Made by a program: the position numbers and the translations under genes. Of a stretch of 64,000 nt of DNA, positions 45,978 through 55,453 are shown in pieces. The stretch is from contig CAKJVC010000087.1 of NCBI GenBank assembly GCA_918026815.1, forward strand, positions 157,398-221,397, given 5' to 3'. Origin of the DNA: Chalara sp. BL73 (lineage: Eukaryota > Ascomycota > Leotiomycetes > Helotiales). Within the stretch, counting starts at the first letter, position 1. Each line of letters starts with the position of its first letter. The notes below the pieces were generated by a model. The model ran no database searches. It was not told the DNA's origin and saw only the letters and a list, made by a program, of their open reading frames with translations.

Positions 45978-48401
45978 ATGGCACTTCATGACCGCTCATG
46001 GATATGGCATCCGGACTGGAAAGAAGAGCCCAGCGAAGAATCTGCTGGAGGATTTGTTCATTTTCGGAAGGAAGTAAACATCACAGATATTCCGTCAGGT
46101 GCTGTTATTATATCCGTCACGGCAGATACTAGATATAAACTCTACATTAACTCAAAACTGGTACATTATGGCCCCGTCAAAGGAGACTCTCAAATGTGGT
46201 TTTACGATGAACTGGATATCCAACCTTACCTCCACTTAGGCACAAATCTATTCGCGATCCGTGTTTTACGCCTGTATTCGAAGACGCGGTTTGGTACCAG
46301 TTTTCCACGAATGTCTCTAGGAGGCCTTCGCATTAAGTATATAGGAGACCATCGAATAAACTTTAGCGTTGAGTCTGATGAGACTTGGCAGACAGCAGTC
46401 GATGTGTCGAGTTCCTTGCCTGTTCATAAAGATGACATGTTCCTACACATCTTCGAGTCGGTCGATAGGAGGAGGGATACTGAACTGAAATGGGTACCTG
46501 CGACACAGCATAAGATTTTTACTGCTTTTGGACTTGCGTCGCCATGGCGTCTGTCACCCCGTATGATACCATTCTCTCGTCTTCGCCTGGCGGAATTTCA
46601 GGCGATACACAATCTTGAAAGCCCCCTTGGTTGGGATGCTTGGGAATCGACGTTACTCGGAGATTCACAAATATGTTTACCAGCTGGGACCATACACCAT
46701 GTTGAAGTTGAGGCGAGCCACCACCTAACCGCATTTCTCATTTTTCGGTTCTTGAAGCCGCAATGCTCTGGCAGTGAGCTGAAGGTGACGTACTCCGAAT
46801 GCTACGAAGATCCACCTAAAACAGTACAATTTCGCCTTAAGGCCAATCGCCGAGATACGAGCAAAAAGCTTTTTGGCCCTCAAGACTCTTTCATATTCAA
46901 CGGAGACAAAGACACTGCAAAAGAGCCAGTTTATCATATCGAAGGCGAGGACGTAGAGGAGTTTGCGCCTTTCCATTTTCGTACCTTCAGGTTTATTGTA
47001 TTGGATATAAAAGTGGCAGAAGAGGCTGACTTGGTGTTTCTTGGGACGAAAATCACGCGTACGAACTATCCTCTTGAAATTCGTGCCCATTTTAAAATCA
47101 AAGATGAAGACAAATCATTTCCTTCGCAGCAGCTATGGGATACGAGCGTCTTGACGCTGGAAAATTGCATGCATGATTGCTACGAAGATTGCCCCTTCTA
47201 CGAACAACTCCAATATGCAATGGATACTCGCAGTTCAATTCTGTTCACATACTATATATCCGGCGATGATCGTCTTGCCCGACAAGCAATCAGACAAATT
47301 GGTAATTCATTTCAGCCTGCACTAGGCCTTACCGCAAGTCGATCCCCCTGCGAGCATCTCCAGATCATTCCCCATTTCTCGTTATTTTGGGTGTGCATGC
47401 TGGTAGATCATTTTCAGCACTATGGTGATGCTGAGTTTATATTAGAGTTTTTGCCTATCTGCGATGCGGTCCTGGAATCTTTCAAACGTCGCTTGGACCC
47501 TGAACTCGGCCTTGTGAGATGCTACGAATCGGAAGATTTTTGGGATTTCGTTGACTGGGCGGAAGCGTGGAAACCAAGAGGTATTCCATCGGCAGGACGG
47601 AGGACAAGATTCCAGACATTCTCGAGTTCGTTATATACCTATACTTTGCAGCTACTCAGTTCTGTACTAGAAATGAATGGAAGAGGCGAACTTGCTGCAC
47701 AGTACAAGACTCGTTCTATTGAACTCATCAAGTCAATAAAGACGCATTGCTATGACGGCGAATTTTTCACGGATGGATTGGCTGGCAAAGTGGATCCAAA
47801 ATTGGACTACAGTCAACACAACCAAATTTGGGCCATTCTTTGTGGTGCCATAACTGGCGAAGACGCGACTAAGTTACTAAGAACATCCCTATCAATGCCA
47901 AATTTTACAACCGCATCTATTGCAATGGCTTTCTATACACTGAGAGCTCTATCTCTGGTCGGAGGGGATATTTACAATACGCATTTCTACGAATTCTGGA
48001 AGCCATGGCTAGAGCAGCTAGAGCAGAATGTAACAACTTGGGTAGAAGATAACGTATCTCAACGGTCAGACTGTCATGCTTGGGGAAGCGCACCAATATA
48101 TGAGTTCCTGGCTGAAGTCGTGGGCGTCAAGCCATTATTGCCAGGATGGGGATCAATTGCTTTTATGCCTCGAATGAAACTTTTTGCAAATTTAGACGCA
48201 AAGGTTCCGATTGTCGTGAAGGGTAAGGACTTGGGGATTGCGCATGTCCAGTGGTCAACTCAGGAGGGAGGTAAACAAACTTTGTCATTCGACTTGAAGA
48301 CAATATCTGGTGACCCGATAGATGTACCGGTGGTTCTTTCGTATGGCGGACAACGGGAGTCTTTGAGAAGCTCGTTTGTGAAGGAGATATTGATTATATA
48401 G
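45978..48401 (+). CDS. Second GH78-type alpha-L-rhamnosidase
   Basis: Single-exon gene of 807 residues, start context ATAATGG. The N-terminal beta-sandwich part (WIWHPD, FVHFRKEV, RYKLYINSKLVHYGPVKGD) is typical of rhamnosidase-like six-hairpin glycosidases. The barrel segment equivalent to the catalytic acid region reads CYEDCPFYEQLQYAMDTRSS, differing from the DCPQRDERLGWTGD of the first gene, so the two enzymes belong to different GH78 subgroups. The C-terminal region (SDCHAWGSAPIYEFLAEVVG, then PGWGSIAFMP) is the usual end of the barrel and last sandwich. No signal peptide is present, suggesting a cytosolic enzyme. It shares direction with the first GH78 gene and the regulator. Copy B at 55454-57873 is frame-shifted. 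Exact substrate unknown. Confidence 0.85.
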   Translation: MALHDRSWIWHPDWKEEPSEESAGGFVHFRKEVNITDIPSGAVIISVTADTRYKLYINSKLVHYGPVKGDSQMWFYDELDIQPYLHLGTNLFAIRVLRLYSKTRFGTSFPRMSLGGLRIKYIGDHRINFSVESDETWQTAVDVSSSLPVHKDDMFLHIFESVDRRRDTELKWVPATQHKIFTAFGLASPWRLSPRMIPFSRLRLAEFQAIHNLESPLGWDAWESTLLGDSQICLPAGTIHHVEVEASHHLTAFLIFRFLKPQCSGSELKVTYSECYEDPPKTVQFRLKANRRDTSKKLFGPQDSFIFNGDKDTAKEPVYHIEGEDVEEFAPFHFRTFRFIVLDIKVAEEADLVFLGTKITRTNYPLEIRAHFKIKDEDKSFPSQQLWDTSVLTLENCMHDCYEDCPFYEQLQYAMDTRSSILFTYYISGDDRLARQAIRQIGNSFQPALGLTASRSPCEHLQIIPHFSLFWVCMLVDHFQHYGDAEFILEFLPICDAVLESFKRRLDPELGLVRCYESEDFWDFVDWAEAWKPRGIPSAGRRTRFQTFSSSLYTYTLQLLSSVLEMNGRGELAAQYKTRSIELIKSIKTHCYDGEFFTDGLAGKVDPKLDYSQHNQIWAILCGAITGEDATKLLRTSLSMPNFTTASIAMAFYTLRALSLVGGDIYNTHFYEFWKPWLEQLEQNVTTWVEDNVSQRSDCHAWGSAPIYEFLAEVVGVKPLLPGWGSIAFMPRMKLFANLDAKVPIVVKGKDLGIAHVQWSTQEGGKQTLSFDLKTISGDPIDVPVVLSYGGQRESLRSSFVKEILII

Positions 48402-48883
48402 ACAAACTATTCATTCTCGGCATTTATTTGTATCTTATGCCACTTGAGTTGAATTGCCTCTACTCGAAGGTTGATCTCTGTAGATTTCTCTAGCAACTTG
48501 TTCTTCTCAACCCTTTAGCCTATGGCTAAGTCTCTACAATAACCATAATCCTGCGCCTACCTCATTGGAAGCGTATAGCTCATCAGTATATTCTTTTGCA
48601 AGCCATTGGCGGCGTAGAAGCATGGTCTCGCATAATAAACAGGGAGATTATGTATGAAGCTATTGGTATTAATAATATCAGGAGCCTTGGCTTCCCCAAC
48701 CTCGGATTTTAACATAGAGAGGCGGGGAGTCGCAGATCTCTTTATTCAAGGCCGCCACCTGACTTGCTCGGTTTAATAGGGGCACTTATACTTGGCGCCA
48801 AGCCTCAAGTAAAGCGGAGCATTTGGACTTTTATTGCCGGAACTCCCCATGGATCTAGGTACCTACAACCAGAATACAATGTC
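48402..48883. other. Spacer upstream of Zn2Cys6 gene
   Basis: 482 bp between the second GH78 stop and the regulator start. It presumably carries the regulator's promoter. No other gene is recognised. Confidence 0.55.
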
Positions 48884-51023
48884 ATGATGTCCTCCACTCC
48901 GCGAAGTTTACATCAAGGACCAGATCTCAACACGATCAATTCCGAGGTAGAGTCTCCCGTACAAAGCACTAGCAAGAAGAGACCACGGCAATCATCACGA
49001 ATATGCTACCCCCGCAAGCGAGCTCTCACGGCATGTGAGGTCTGTCGGAAGAGAAAAGCAAAATGCGACAATCTGCGGCCAGAGTGCGGAGCTTGCCAGA
49101 GGAACGGTGCACAGTGCGTTTACCTGGCCACTGCCTCTGACCACTCCACGTAAGAAATCCCCGCCTCCCGTGGAAATCTTCCATTTGCAATTGGCTTACA
49201 GCATGACGTCTATGAAGCTACGACCAGGCTAGTTTGGAAATATTGGAAAGAATAAACTTCGTAGCAGACCTGCTACAGAAGCAACAGGATCGAGGAAACT
49301 TTAACGAGTCGCCTTACCTTCAGACGGCGCAATATACCTCCTCAACCACCGAGCATCCGTCTCCATGCCATGATGCCCTCGACGAAGCCGCAATCCTCTC
49401 TGAGTCTCTCGAATTCGCCGAGAATCACTCCGGCACTTGTGAAGATATCCTTGAGTGGCCAATATTTGATGGTAAATACCATCGCAAAGATACTGAGAGT
49501 CTCATTTTTAGCCCTGACCATGGACAAAGCTTGCAACTCAGTGTCGCCGAGACTCAGCAGACGAATCATTTGAAAATTAAAGGTCCGATTCGCAAATCGA
49601 TGCCTACACGAGGAATCCAAGATACGGATGCTCTTGCTCTCGTCGAAAGATTTTTAGCAAACGTGCATATCAAAAACCCAATCCTTGATCCCGAAGAATT
49701 AAGGTCATGGTCAAAAGATGTTATGGAGAACGGATTTTCATGGAGTGGATCCTCATGTCTCGTGGTACGTTTACTCTAGCAGACTATCTATTCACCTATC
49801 CAACCATTCAAAGCTTTTAGCATGTGCTTTGGCATCTTTGTCACGCCCCTTTACAGAAGCGTTCGTCACATCGGAAATTTCAAACCATACCGATAGTGTT
49901 AGCGATGCCTATGAATACTCTACTGCCGAGAGTTATTATCATTCTGCCCAAAAGCGTCTCGGCTTGTTAGACGCGTCTATCCTCACAACGCAATGCTATT
50001 TCTTTTGCGGCGTTTATGAGATGTACTCTTTGCGTCCGGTCAAGGCGTGGGCATCATTTAATCGTGCATGCATCACACTACAAATCTACCTTCGAGCTAA
50101 GCCAGACAAAGAAGATCCTGAATTACAGAAAGCAGAGTGCCGTATCTATTGGTCTTGTTTAAAATCGGAATGGTAAGCTGGAATTCGAATGTACTTGTGG
50201 GAAGTGGCTTGTATTTACCCATGCTTTAGTGAAATGCGCTCTGAGATCCGCCTCCCATCCTCGGGTCTCAGTAAGGTCAACTACCCTAATGTGTTCCCAA
50301 CTCCGCCATGTGGAAGCCCAGCTCCCTCGCCGCGGGACCCTTTTGCAGAGGGGGCAAATATTAGCTCACAATTGTCGCCCTCCACACTCAACCCTGAGCT
50401 GGAGCAAAGTTGGGGCTATTATTTGGCAGATATCGCAGTTCGCCGTATCGGTAATAGAGTAATCAATTCATTCTATAACGACAATGAGAACCTATGGCTA
50501 TCCACCCCAGTTGAGCGCCTAATCCGCATTGCTGAAGAGCTGAATTCCCAGCTCACACAATGGTAAAGATACTCCAACTTCGCTGCGTCTCCCTCGTAAT
50601 ATTGATAATAACAGGCATGTCCATCTTCCTCAGCTACTAGCAAACCTTGGTCACTCATATAACTCTAACGGGGCTGAAGAACTCAGAAGTCTATTGCATG
50701 TTCGGCTCTTAGATTTCCGCGAAAAGATCCACCGACCATTTATTTTTCTCGCCATTCAGCATCCGGCTGCAAGCCCAATCCAGGCGGTCATCGAACCGTA
50801 TGTTACGCGCTGTTTGGATGCATGTGTAGAGAAAGCATTAAAAGGTTGTTATCGACACCGGCACCACGGCACCTGGTACCAGAACCGCAAGATCTTTATT
50901 GATTGTCTGTTGATTCTCGCTGCCGCAAAGAGCCGGCGCGTGAAGGTTCCGCAGAACTGGCGCTTGGGTGTGGAGACGTGTATTTCCGGGCTGAGGTTTT
51001 GGGAGAGGAAGCACCGGATCTAG
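48884..51023 (+). CDS. Zn2Cys6 fungal transcription factor
   Basis: Probable local regulator of the rhamnoside cluster. Exons: 48884-49149, 49218-49764, 49814-50172, 50230-50562 and 50615-51023, introns 68, 49, 57 and 52 bp, 637 residues. The Zn cluster near residue 60 reads ACEVCRKRKAKC followed by DNLRPECGACQRNGAQC, with all six Cys, preceded by a basic stretch. The middle (AESYYHSAQKRLGLL, then AWASFNRACITLQIYLR and KSECEMRSEIRLPSSG across a splice) is typical of the fungal middle homology region. Two acceptors (AAG at 49217 and 49813) were preferred over nearer AG sites because they restore frame and similarity. The frame ends FWERKHRI, but copy B has one extra G at this point and continues 19 codons to LADLDM. 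Copy A may therefore lack one base near 51008. Confidence 0.85.
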
Positions 51024-51754
51024 GGAAAGCCAGACTCATTTTACAAAGTATACTTGCAGATCTCGACATGTAGAATAGTTATACGTATTAATCTAGCGAA
51101 GCTGCTCTTAACATAGCGACACAAGCATATAATAGAGTATAAAAAGGGTCAAATCTTAAACTTAATCATATTTATGAACTGCGTCCTAGTACTAGAACTC
51201 TCAGAATAGCAGCCTGCTCATGCGAAGTAGCTTATGATTACTGAGCCGATGTGCCTATGCCATTGTGAATTAATGAAGAAATGACCACATGAGCCTCGTG
51301 AATAATACTTATCAAACATTTCTTTCTCATAAGACTTAGCCATTTAACCTTTATATGGCCATCTCAGACTTCAATATGACAAGGAAGCCTCCTCGCACAA
51401 AAGCTGTCAAGGCGATGAAATTTCCAAATCAATAGAACCACTCGCGGAGCCGTGATCGAGATAAGCCCAACGCCATCCACGCCGCACATGACGTGACCTC
51501 TTCAACAGATCCTTCTGCATCTTCCTGCGATTCACTCTTCGCCTCTCAACCTCTCAAGATTTGCTCAACCAAATAAAGGTATGAAAAACCCGCTCTTCAG
51601 CGTTGCCTCTGCCGCGGGTAGAAAGCGACCCTCGCGTCCTAGCCTCAATTCGGAACCGGGCCCATAAAAAACTTGACATCTGTCCACATCGCTTCGGCGT
51701 TGACAACGTGTCTTTCATAGCACGTCCTAACAAGCATATCCGGCAAATCATGAA
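51024..51754. other. Spacer between regulator and tRNA
   Basis: Probable 3' region of the Zn2Cys6 gene and 5' flank of the tRNA. The alternative regulator stop would be at 51071-51073. No other gene is recognised. Confidence 0.6.
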
Positions 51755-51837
51755 GCTCCTTTAGCTCAGTGGTAGAGCGGAAGATTGCAGCAACGCATTC
51801 TATCTTCAGGTCACTTGTTCGAACCAGGTAGGGAGCT
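51755..51837 (+). tRNA. tRNA-Cys(GCA) with 11-nt intron
   Basis: A full cloverleaf can be drawn. The acceptor stem GCTCCTT pairs with AGGGAGC (one G-U), with T as discriminator. The D arm is GCTC-loop-GAGC. The anticodon stem GAAGA pairs with TCTTC around loop TTGCAG/A. The T arm ACTTG pairs with CAGGT around TTCGAAC. The anticodon GCA at 51787-51789 specifies Cys. An 11-nt intron (51791-51801) sits after position 37, the standard place for nuclear tRNA introns. The internal A box TAGCTCAGTGG and B box GTTCGAACC are present for Pol III. Confidence 0.9.
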
Positions 51838-52435
51838 GAAGACCTCTCTATTTTGCCACTTTCTCTGCGCTTCCTGGCTGGATAAACCCTTTTGTCTGGG
51901 TGGATATTGCTGTTTTTGATTGATTTTGAGGGCTATTTTGCTTGGCGGCGATGGTGCGGGGTTTAGCGAAACGGTCACCAACCAACAGAGCTGCGCGCTA
52001 GCGCTCAAATTAAGAGAAACAGCGCTGGCGAGGATCTTTTGTGCAATGCGAACCATTAAATAACTAAAAGTGCCAAATATTTTGCTATCTACAAAGCGGG
52101 GTAGAGGAGATGGCACTAACCAGCCGGGAAGCTTAGAAGCAAGACATTAGAATAATATTGGCGTAGTCTACATGTGATTTTATTTCCTATTTCCTCTATG
52201 ATCATCTAATGATCAGACCCAGCGGCTATGGTACATGCCCGTAATGTGTATACCCTCTATGCACAACCTCCCATGTCAATATCCCGTATCCCATAATCAC
52301 CACCTATAGGCCACCTTAACGCCTGATATCTTGAAAACGCCGCATTATGAAAACATTATAGCCCAGCACACTGCTCTTGTCATGTAGTATAGCATTTCCG
52401 TCTACGAAAACTCCTAAAATCCATTGACCACCACA
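51838..52435. other. Spacer 3' of tRNA and of remodeller gene
   Basis: About 600 bp between the tRNA and the remodeller stop codon on the minus strand. No coding gene is recognised. Confidence 0.6.
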
Positions 52436-54192
52436 TCATCTAAGCCTCTTGCTCGAACGAGTACCTGAACTGCTGGATAGGGTAATTTTACGCTTTCGTC
52501 GTGGGCGAAGTTGGTATTCATCGTCCTCAATAACAATTGGTGTGTTGACTCCAGGTGTCTCGATGGTAGTTGCATCTGTCAAGCTACCTGCATCATCAAT
52601 CCGCGAATCGTGACCGAGTATTTCCTCCAGAACTGTATCGCACAGCTGTTTGTTGCCGGGATTCTCCTCAAAGTTATCGTTGCATGCGGGGCAAACTACA
52701 TAGAAAGCCTGAGGAATCTCTCCATATTGCAAAAGTTCGTATTCAGGCAAGTTATTGCCGATCAATGTTGTCTTGTCGAAGTTCAGGCAATCCTCACAAT
52801 AAGCCCGCTCGCACCATCGGCAACGATACAACATCCCGCCAGCGTCCGTAGTCTTCTGCTGGCAATCGACGCATTGATGTTGAGGGCAGTTGAACTGGAA
52901 CGATCTGGCCTTTGCCTGCCAGTCAGATTCGAGACACCCGTAATGGTATGCTCGCGGACAGATCTGACAGCAATGGAGCTCGCCGCCATCAATGCAGATC
53001 TGGCAGTGAGATTGAGGCTCAATTGGTGCTCTTTTCACACGCTTAATATCAGCAAGACGCGGATCCTTCCCAGCAAATGTCGGAACAGCCTCCCATTCTC
53101 CACAATTCATACTCTCCTTGGAAATTGCAAACCCATCTACCATGACGGTAGTATTCTTACCTTCTCGTCGCGCAGCTCTGTCGTAAATCTCGTTGGCGAT
53201 CTCCTTATTGGTTTTGGCCTTCGAGCTCTTGGCGAGAATTTTGCCATTAAATACAGAAGCTTCAACACGCTCCATCTCTGACAACCACCTCTTCTCGGCT
53301 TCTTCATCCACATTCGCGTCAGCAACGGCATCTTTTTTGACATTGACATCAACTGGCTGGTCCTTGCACTTCTCAACAGTTGTTTTCCAGTCCCAGCTAA
53401 GCATATCAGAGATATCCACTTCTGGTCGCGAGATTGCGGATGCACCACGACGCACGAGAGTCATTAATTGACTAGTTGAGAGCTGTGGCATATCATCATC
53501 GCCAGCAGCTGGCCTGCCTTTCTTGTTATTCTTCGCTGAGCCAAACTTGGTATGTATATCCTCCATTGCCTCGGTGACTTTGGCTGACAGGTACAATTTC
53601 TTCTGTATACGACCCATCATCTGTTCTTCTACAGTTCCAGCAGACACGAGCTTGTAAATAGTGACTGGGTTCTTCTGGCCGATGCGATGCGCTCTCGCTT
53701 CAGCTTGTAGTGTGATCTGAGGATTCCAGTCCTGGTCAAGAAGGACGACATCTGATGCAGTCGCAAGATTAATTCCGAGTCCTCCCGCACGAGTTGATAT
53801 TAACATTACGCGGTAGTCGCTGTCAAGTTCGTTGAACATCCGAATCCCTAAGTTTCGTCGTGCTCTCGCGGTGCCGCCGTCAATTCGAACAAATCTAAAG
53901 GATCCATCGGGTCCTCCTCCACCACCTCTCAAATAGAGTAATTCTTCAACAAGGTCCAGCATTTTCGTAAAACCAGAGAAAATGAGTATCTTCTTCTTTT
54001 GCTTCAGCACAAGTTCATTAACGAGTTTCTCTAAGACAATGAACTTTCCAGAAGTCTGAATAACATGTTCGCCCGTGAAGTAAGGTGATGGTTCGGCGTT
54101 AGTGATCTGATACGGGTGATTGCAGACTTCTCGAAGTTGCATAAGTAAATTCATCAGCTTCTGCCAATCGGACTTCCTTGTGACTTCTTCAT
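52436..54192 (-). pseudogene. SNF2-family chromatin remodeller with PHD fingers, 3' fragment (copy A)
   Basis: C-terminal 584 residues of a SNF2 ATPase, uninterrupted but truncated at 54192, where the sequence switches to antisense GH78 DNA. It covers the helicase C domain: QLREVCNHPYQ, KILIFSGFTKMLDLVEELL, RVMLISTRAGGLGINLATAS, and motif VI in ARAHRIGQKNPVTIYKLV. A linker follows, then a PHD-like zinc region (CQICIDGGELHCCQICPRAY, YRCRWCERAYCEDCL, VVCPACNDNF) and a basic C-terminus. The N-terminal ATPase half is absent in this copy; it lies at the right window edge in copy B. The reading frame continues by chance into antisense GH78 sequence for 86 codons. If the duplication is an assembly artefact, this is simply the correct sequence of the intact gene's 3' end. 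Confidence 0.85.
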
Positions 54193-54948
54193 CTGCATAT
54201 TCTCTTGTACTGCGCTTTGGTCTCCTTCCAGAGAGATATCTAAACACTGCCAAGTCAAGGTTGGATTGGATTACTAGATGGGAGATGTTCAAGATCACAA
54301 CCGGTTTCGCTGGAACACCGATTATCTTACAAGTGCTTGCAGAAAACGACATGCTGAGTTTAGCGTACCGGATGTTAGAGGAAACTGAAGATCCGAGTTG
54401 GTTGTACCCTGTGAATATGGGAGCCACGACTATTGTAAGTTTCATACCCACGACTAAATTCTTGCCTATTGCTTTGGTGGCCTATGTCTTGTTAACGTTT
54501 CACGCTTTCATAGTGGGAGCGCTGGAACTCCATGCTTCCAGATGGAACTATTAATCCAGGACAAATGACCTCTTTTAATCATTACGCCCTCGGCTCAGTC
54601 TGTGCTTTCCTGCACAACATAGTTGGAGGGCTTTCGCCTTCCTCCCCCGGTTGGAAAACCGCGCTAGTAAAACCTCAGCCCGGCGGAACGATTCGTTCTG
54701 CGGCCACCTCGTTTGACTCTCCCTATGGCACGTACTCCGTATCCTGGAAATGCGAAGAGTCTACCATGGCGACACAAGTGATAGTACCGCCGAACGGTGA
54801 GGCTAGGGTTGTTCTTAATGGTATAGATGAGGTCGTGGGAAGCGGCCAGTTTGTTTACACGACTATTTGGGAAGCTGATCCAAATTGGCCTCCAGCACAC
54901 ATTCAAGGGCCACAAGGTCCGCCGGCAAAGAAGTCTCAGTCGCCTTGA
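54193..54948 (+). pseudogene. GH78 alpha-L-rhamnosidase, 3' fragment (copy B)
   Basis: Repeats the last two exons of the first GH78 gene: 54193-54434 and 54514-54948, with the 79-bp intron between them. It lacks the N-terminal domains and the first catalytic segment and has no promoter of its own. It begins directly at the duplication junction, fused to antisense remodeller sequence. Confidence 0.93.
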
Positions 54949-55453
54949 TGCCAAAATTTTGTAGACACAAAGGGATTCATAATTTTATATATATAAATGT
55001 AACGTTCAAGACACAAAAAGCAGCACATTTTCAACTCTTTGGCTATTTTGTCCCAAATCCGAATGTTACAGTGAGACGAAATACAGCTGAATATGCAAGC
55101 GACTAGAGTATGGGACTTCCCAGGACTCTCGAAGCATCCCCCATGCCACGAAACAGGAGTTGCGGGGAAACGCGGAACTGCCAAGGGAGCGGTGTCTCTG
55201 GGCAGCCGAAGTTTATCCGACGTATGTACACCTAGAGTCAAGCCGCTCATCTTGTATACTCGAATGCATGTCAGTGTGTACAACTTTCACGGTACCTATT
55301 AACCCGAGATGCTCTGGTTATTGAGTTCCGCGCAAGAATGCAAATATGTGGAGCTCAAGTAAGGTTATCAACGCAAAAACCCCTGTTTCTTTCACGGCCT
55401 AGGAGACTAAAGGGAGAGCAGTATTCGTGCAATTTGAACAATAACATATCATA
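54949..55453. other. Spacer between GH78 copies (copy B)
   Basis: Same 505 bp as 45473-45977, with no gene recognised. Confidence 0.6.

Larger units (their letters stand above)
44717..54192. repeat. Tandem duplication, copy A (9476 bp)
   Basis: Direct repeat unit starting at CTGCATATTC inside the first GH78 gene and ending inside the SNF2/PHD gene. It contains the 3' end of the first GH78 gene, the second GH78 gene, the Zn2Cys6 gene, tRNA-Cys and the 3' part of the remodeller. Copy B follows without any intervening base; only one base (C) is shared between the joined ends. Copy A has intact frames in almost all genes. Confidence 0.97.

Noticed and set aside
48764..48883. Longer N-terminus for the Zn2Cys6 protein starting MLGLIGALI
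   Set aside because: This extension is hydrophobic and out of keeping with the family. The ATG pair at 48884/48887 directly precedes the usual Ser-rich and basic lead-in.
52511..53281. 256-codon plus-strand frame
   Set aside because: Antisense to the remodeller PHD region and repeated in truncated form in copy B with the same indels. It has no independent similarity.
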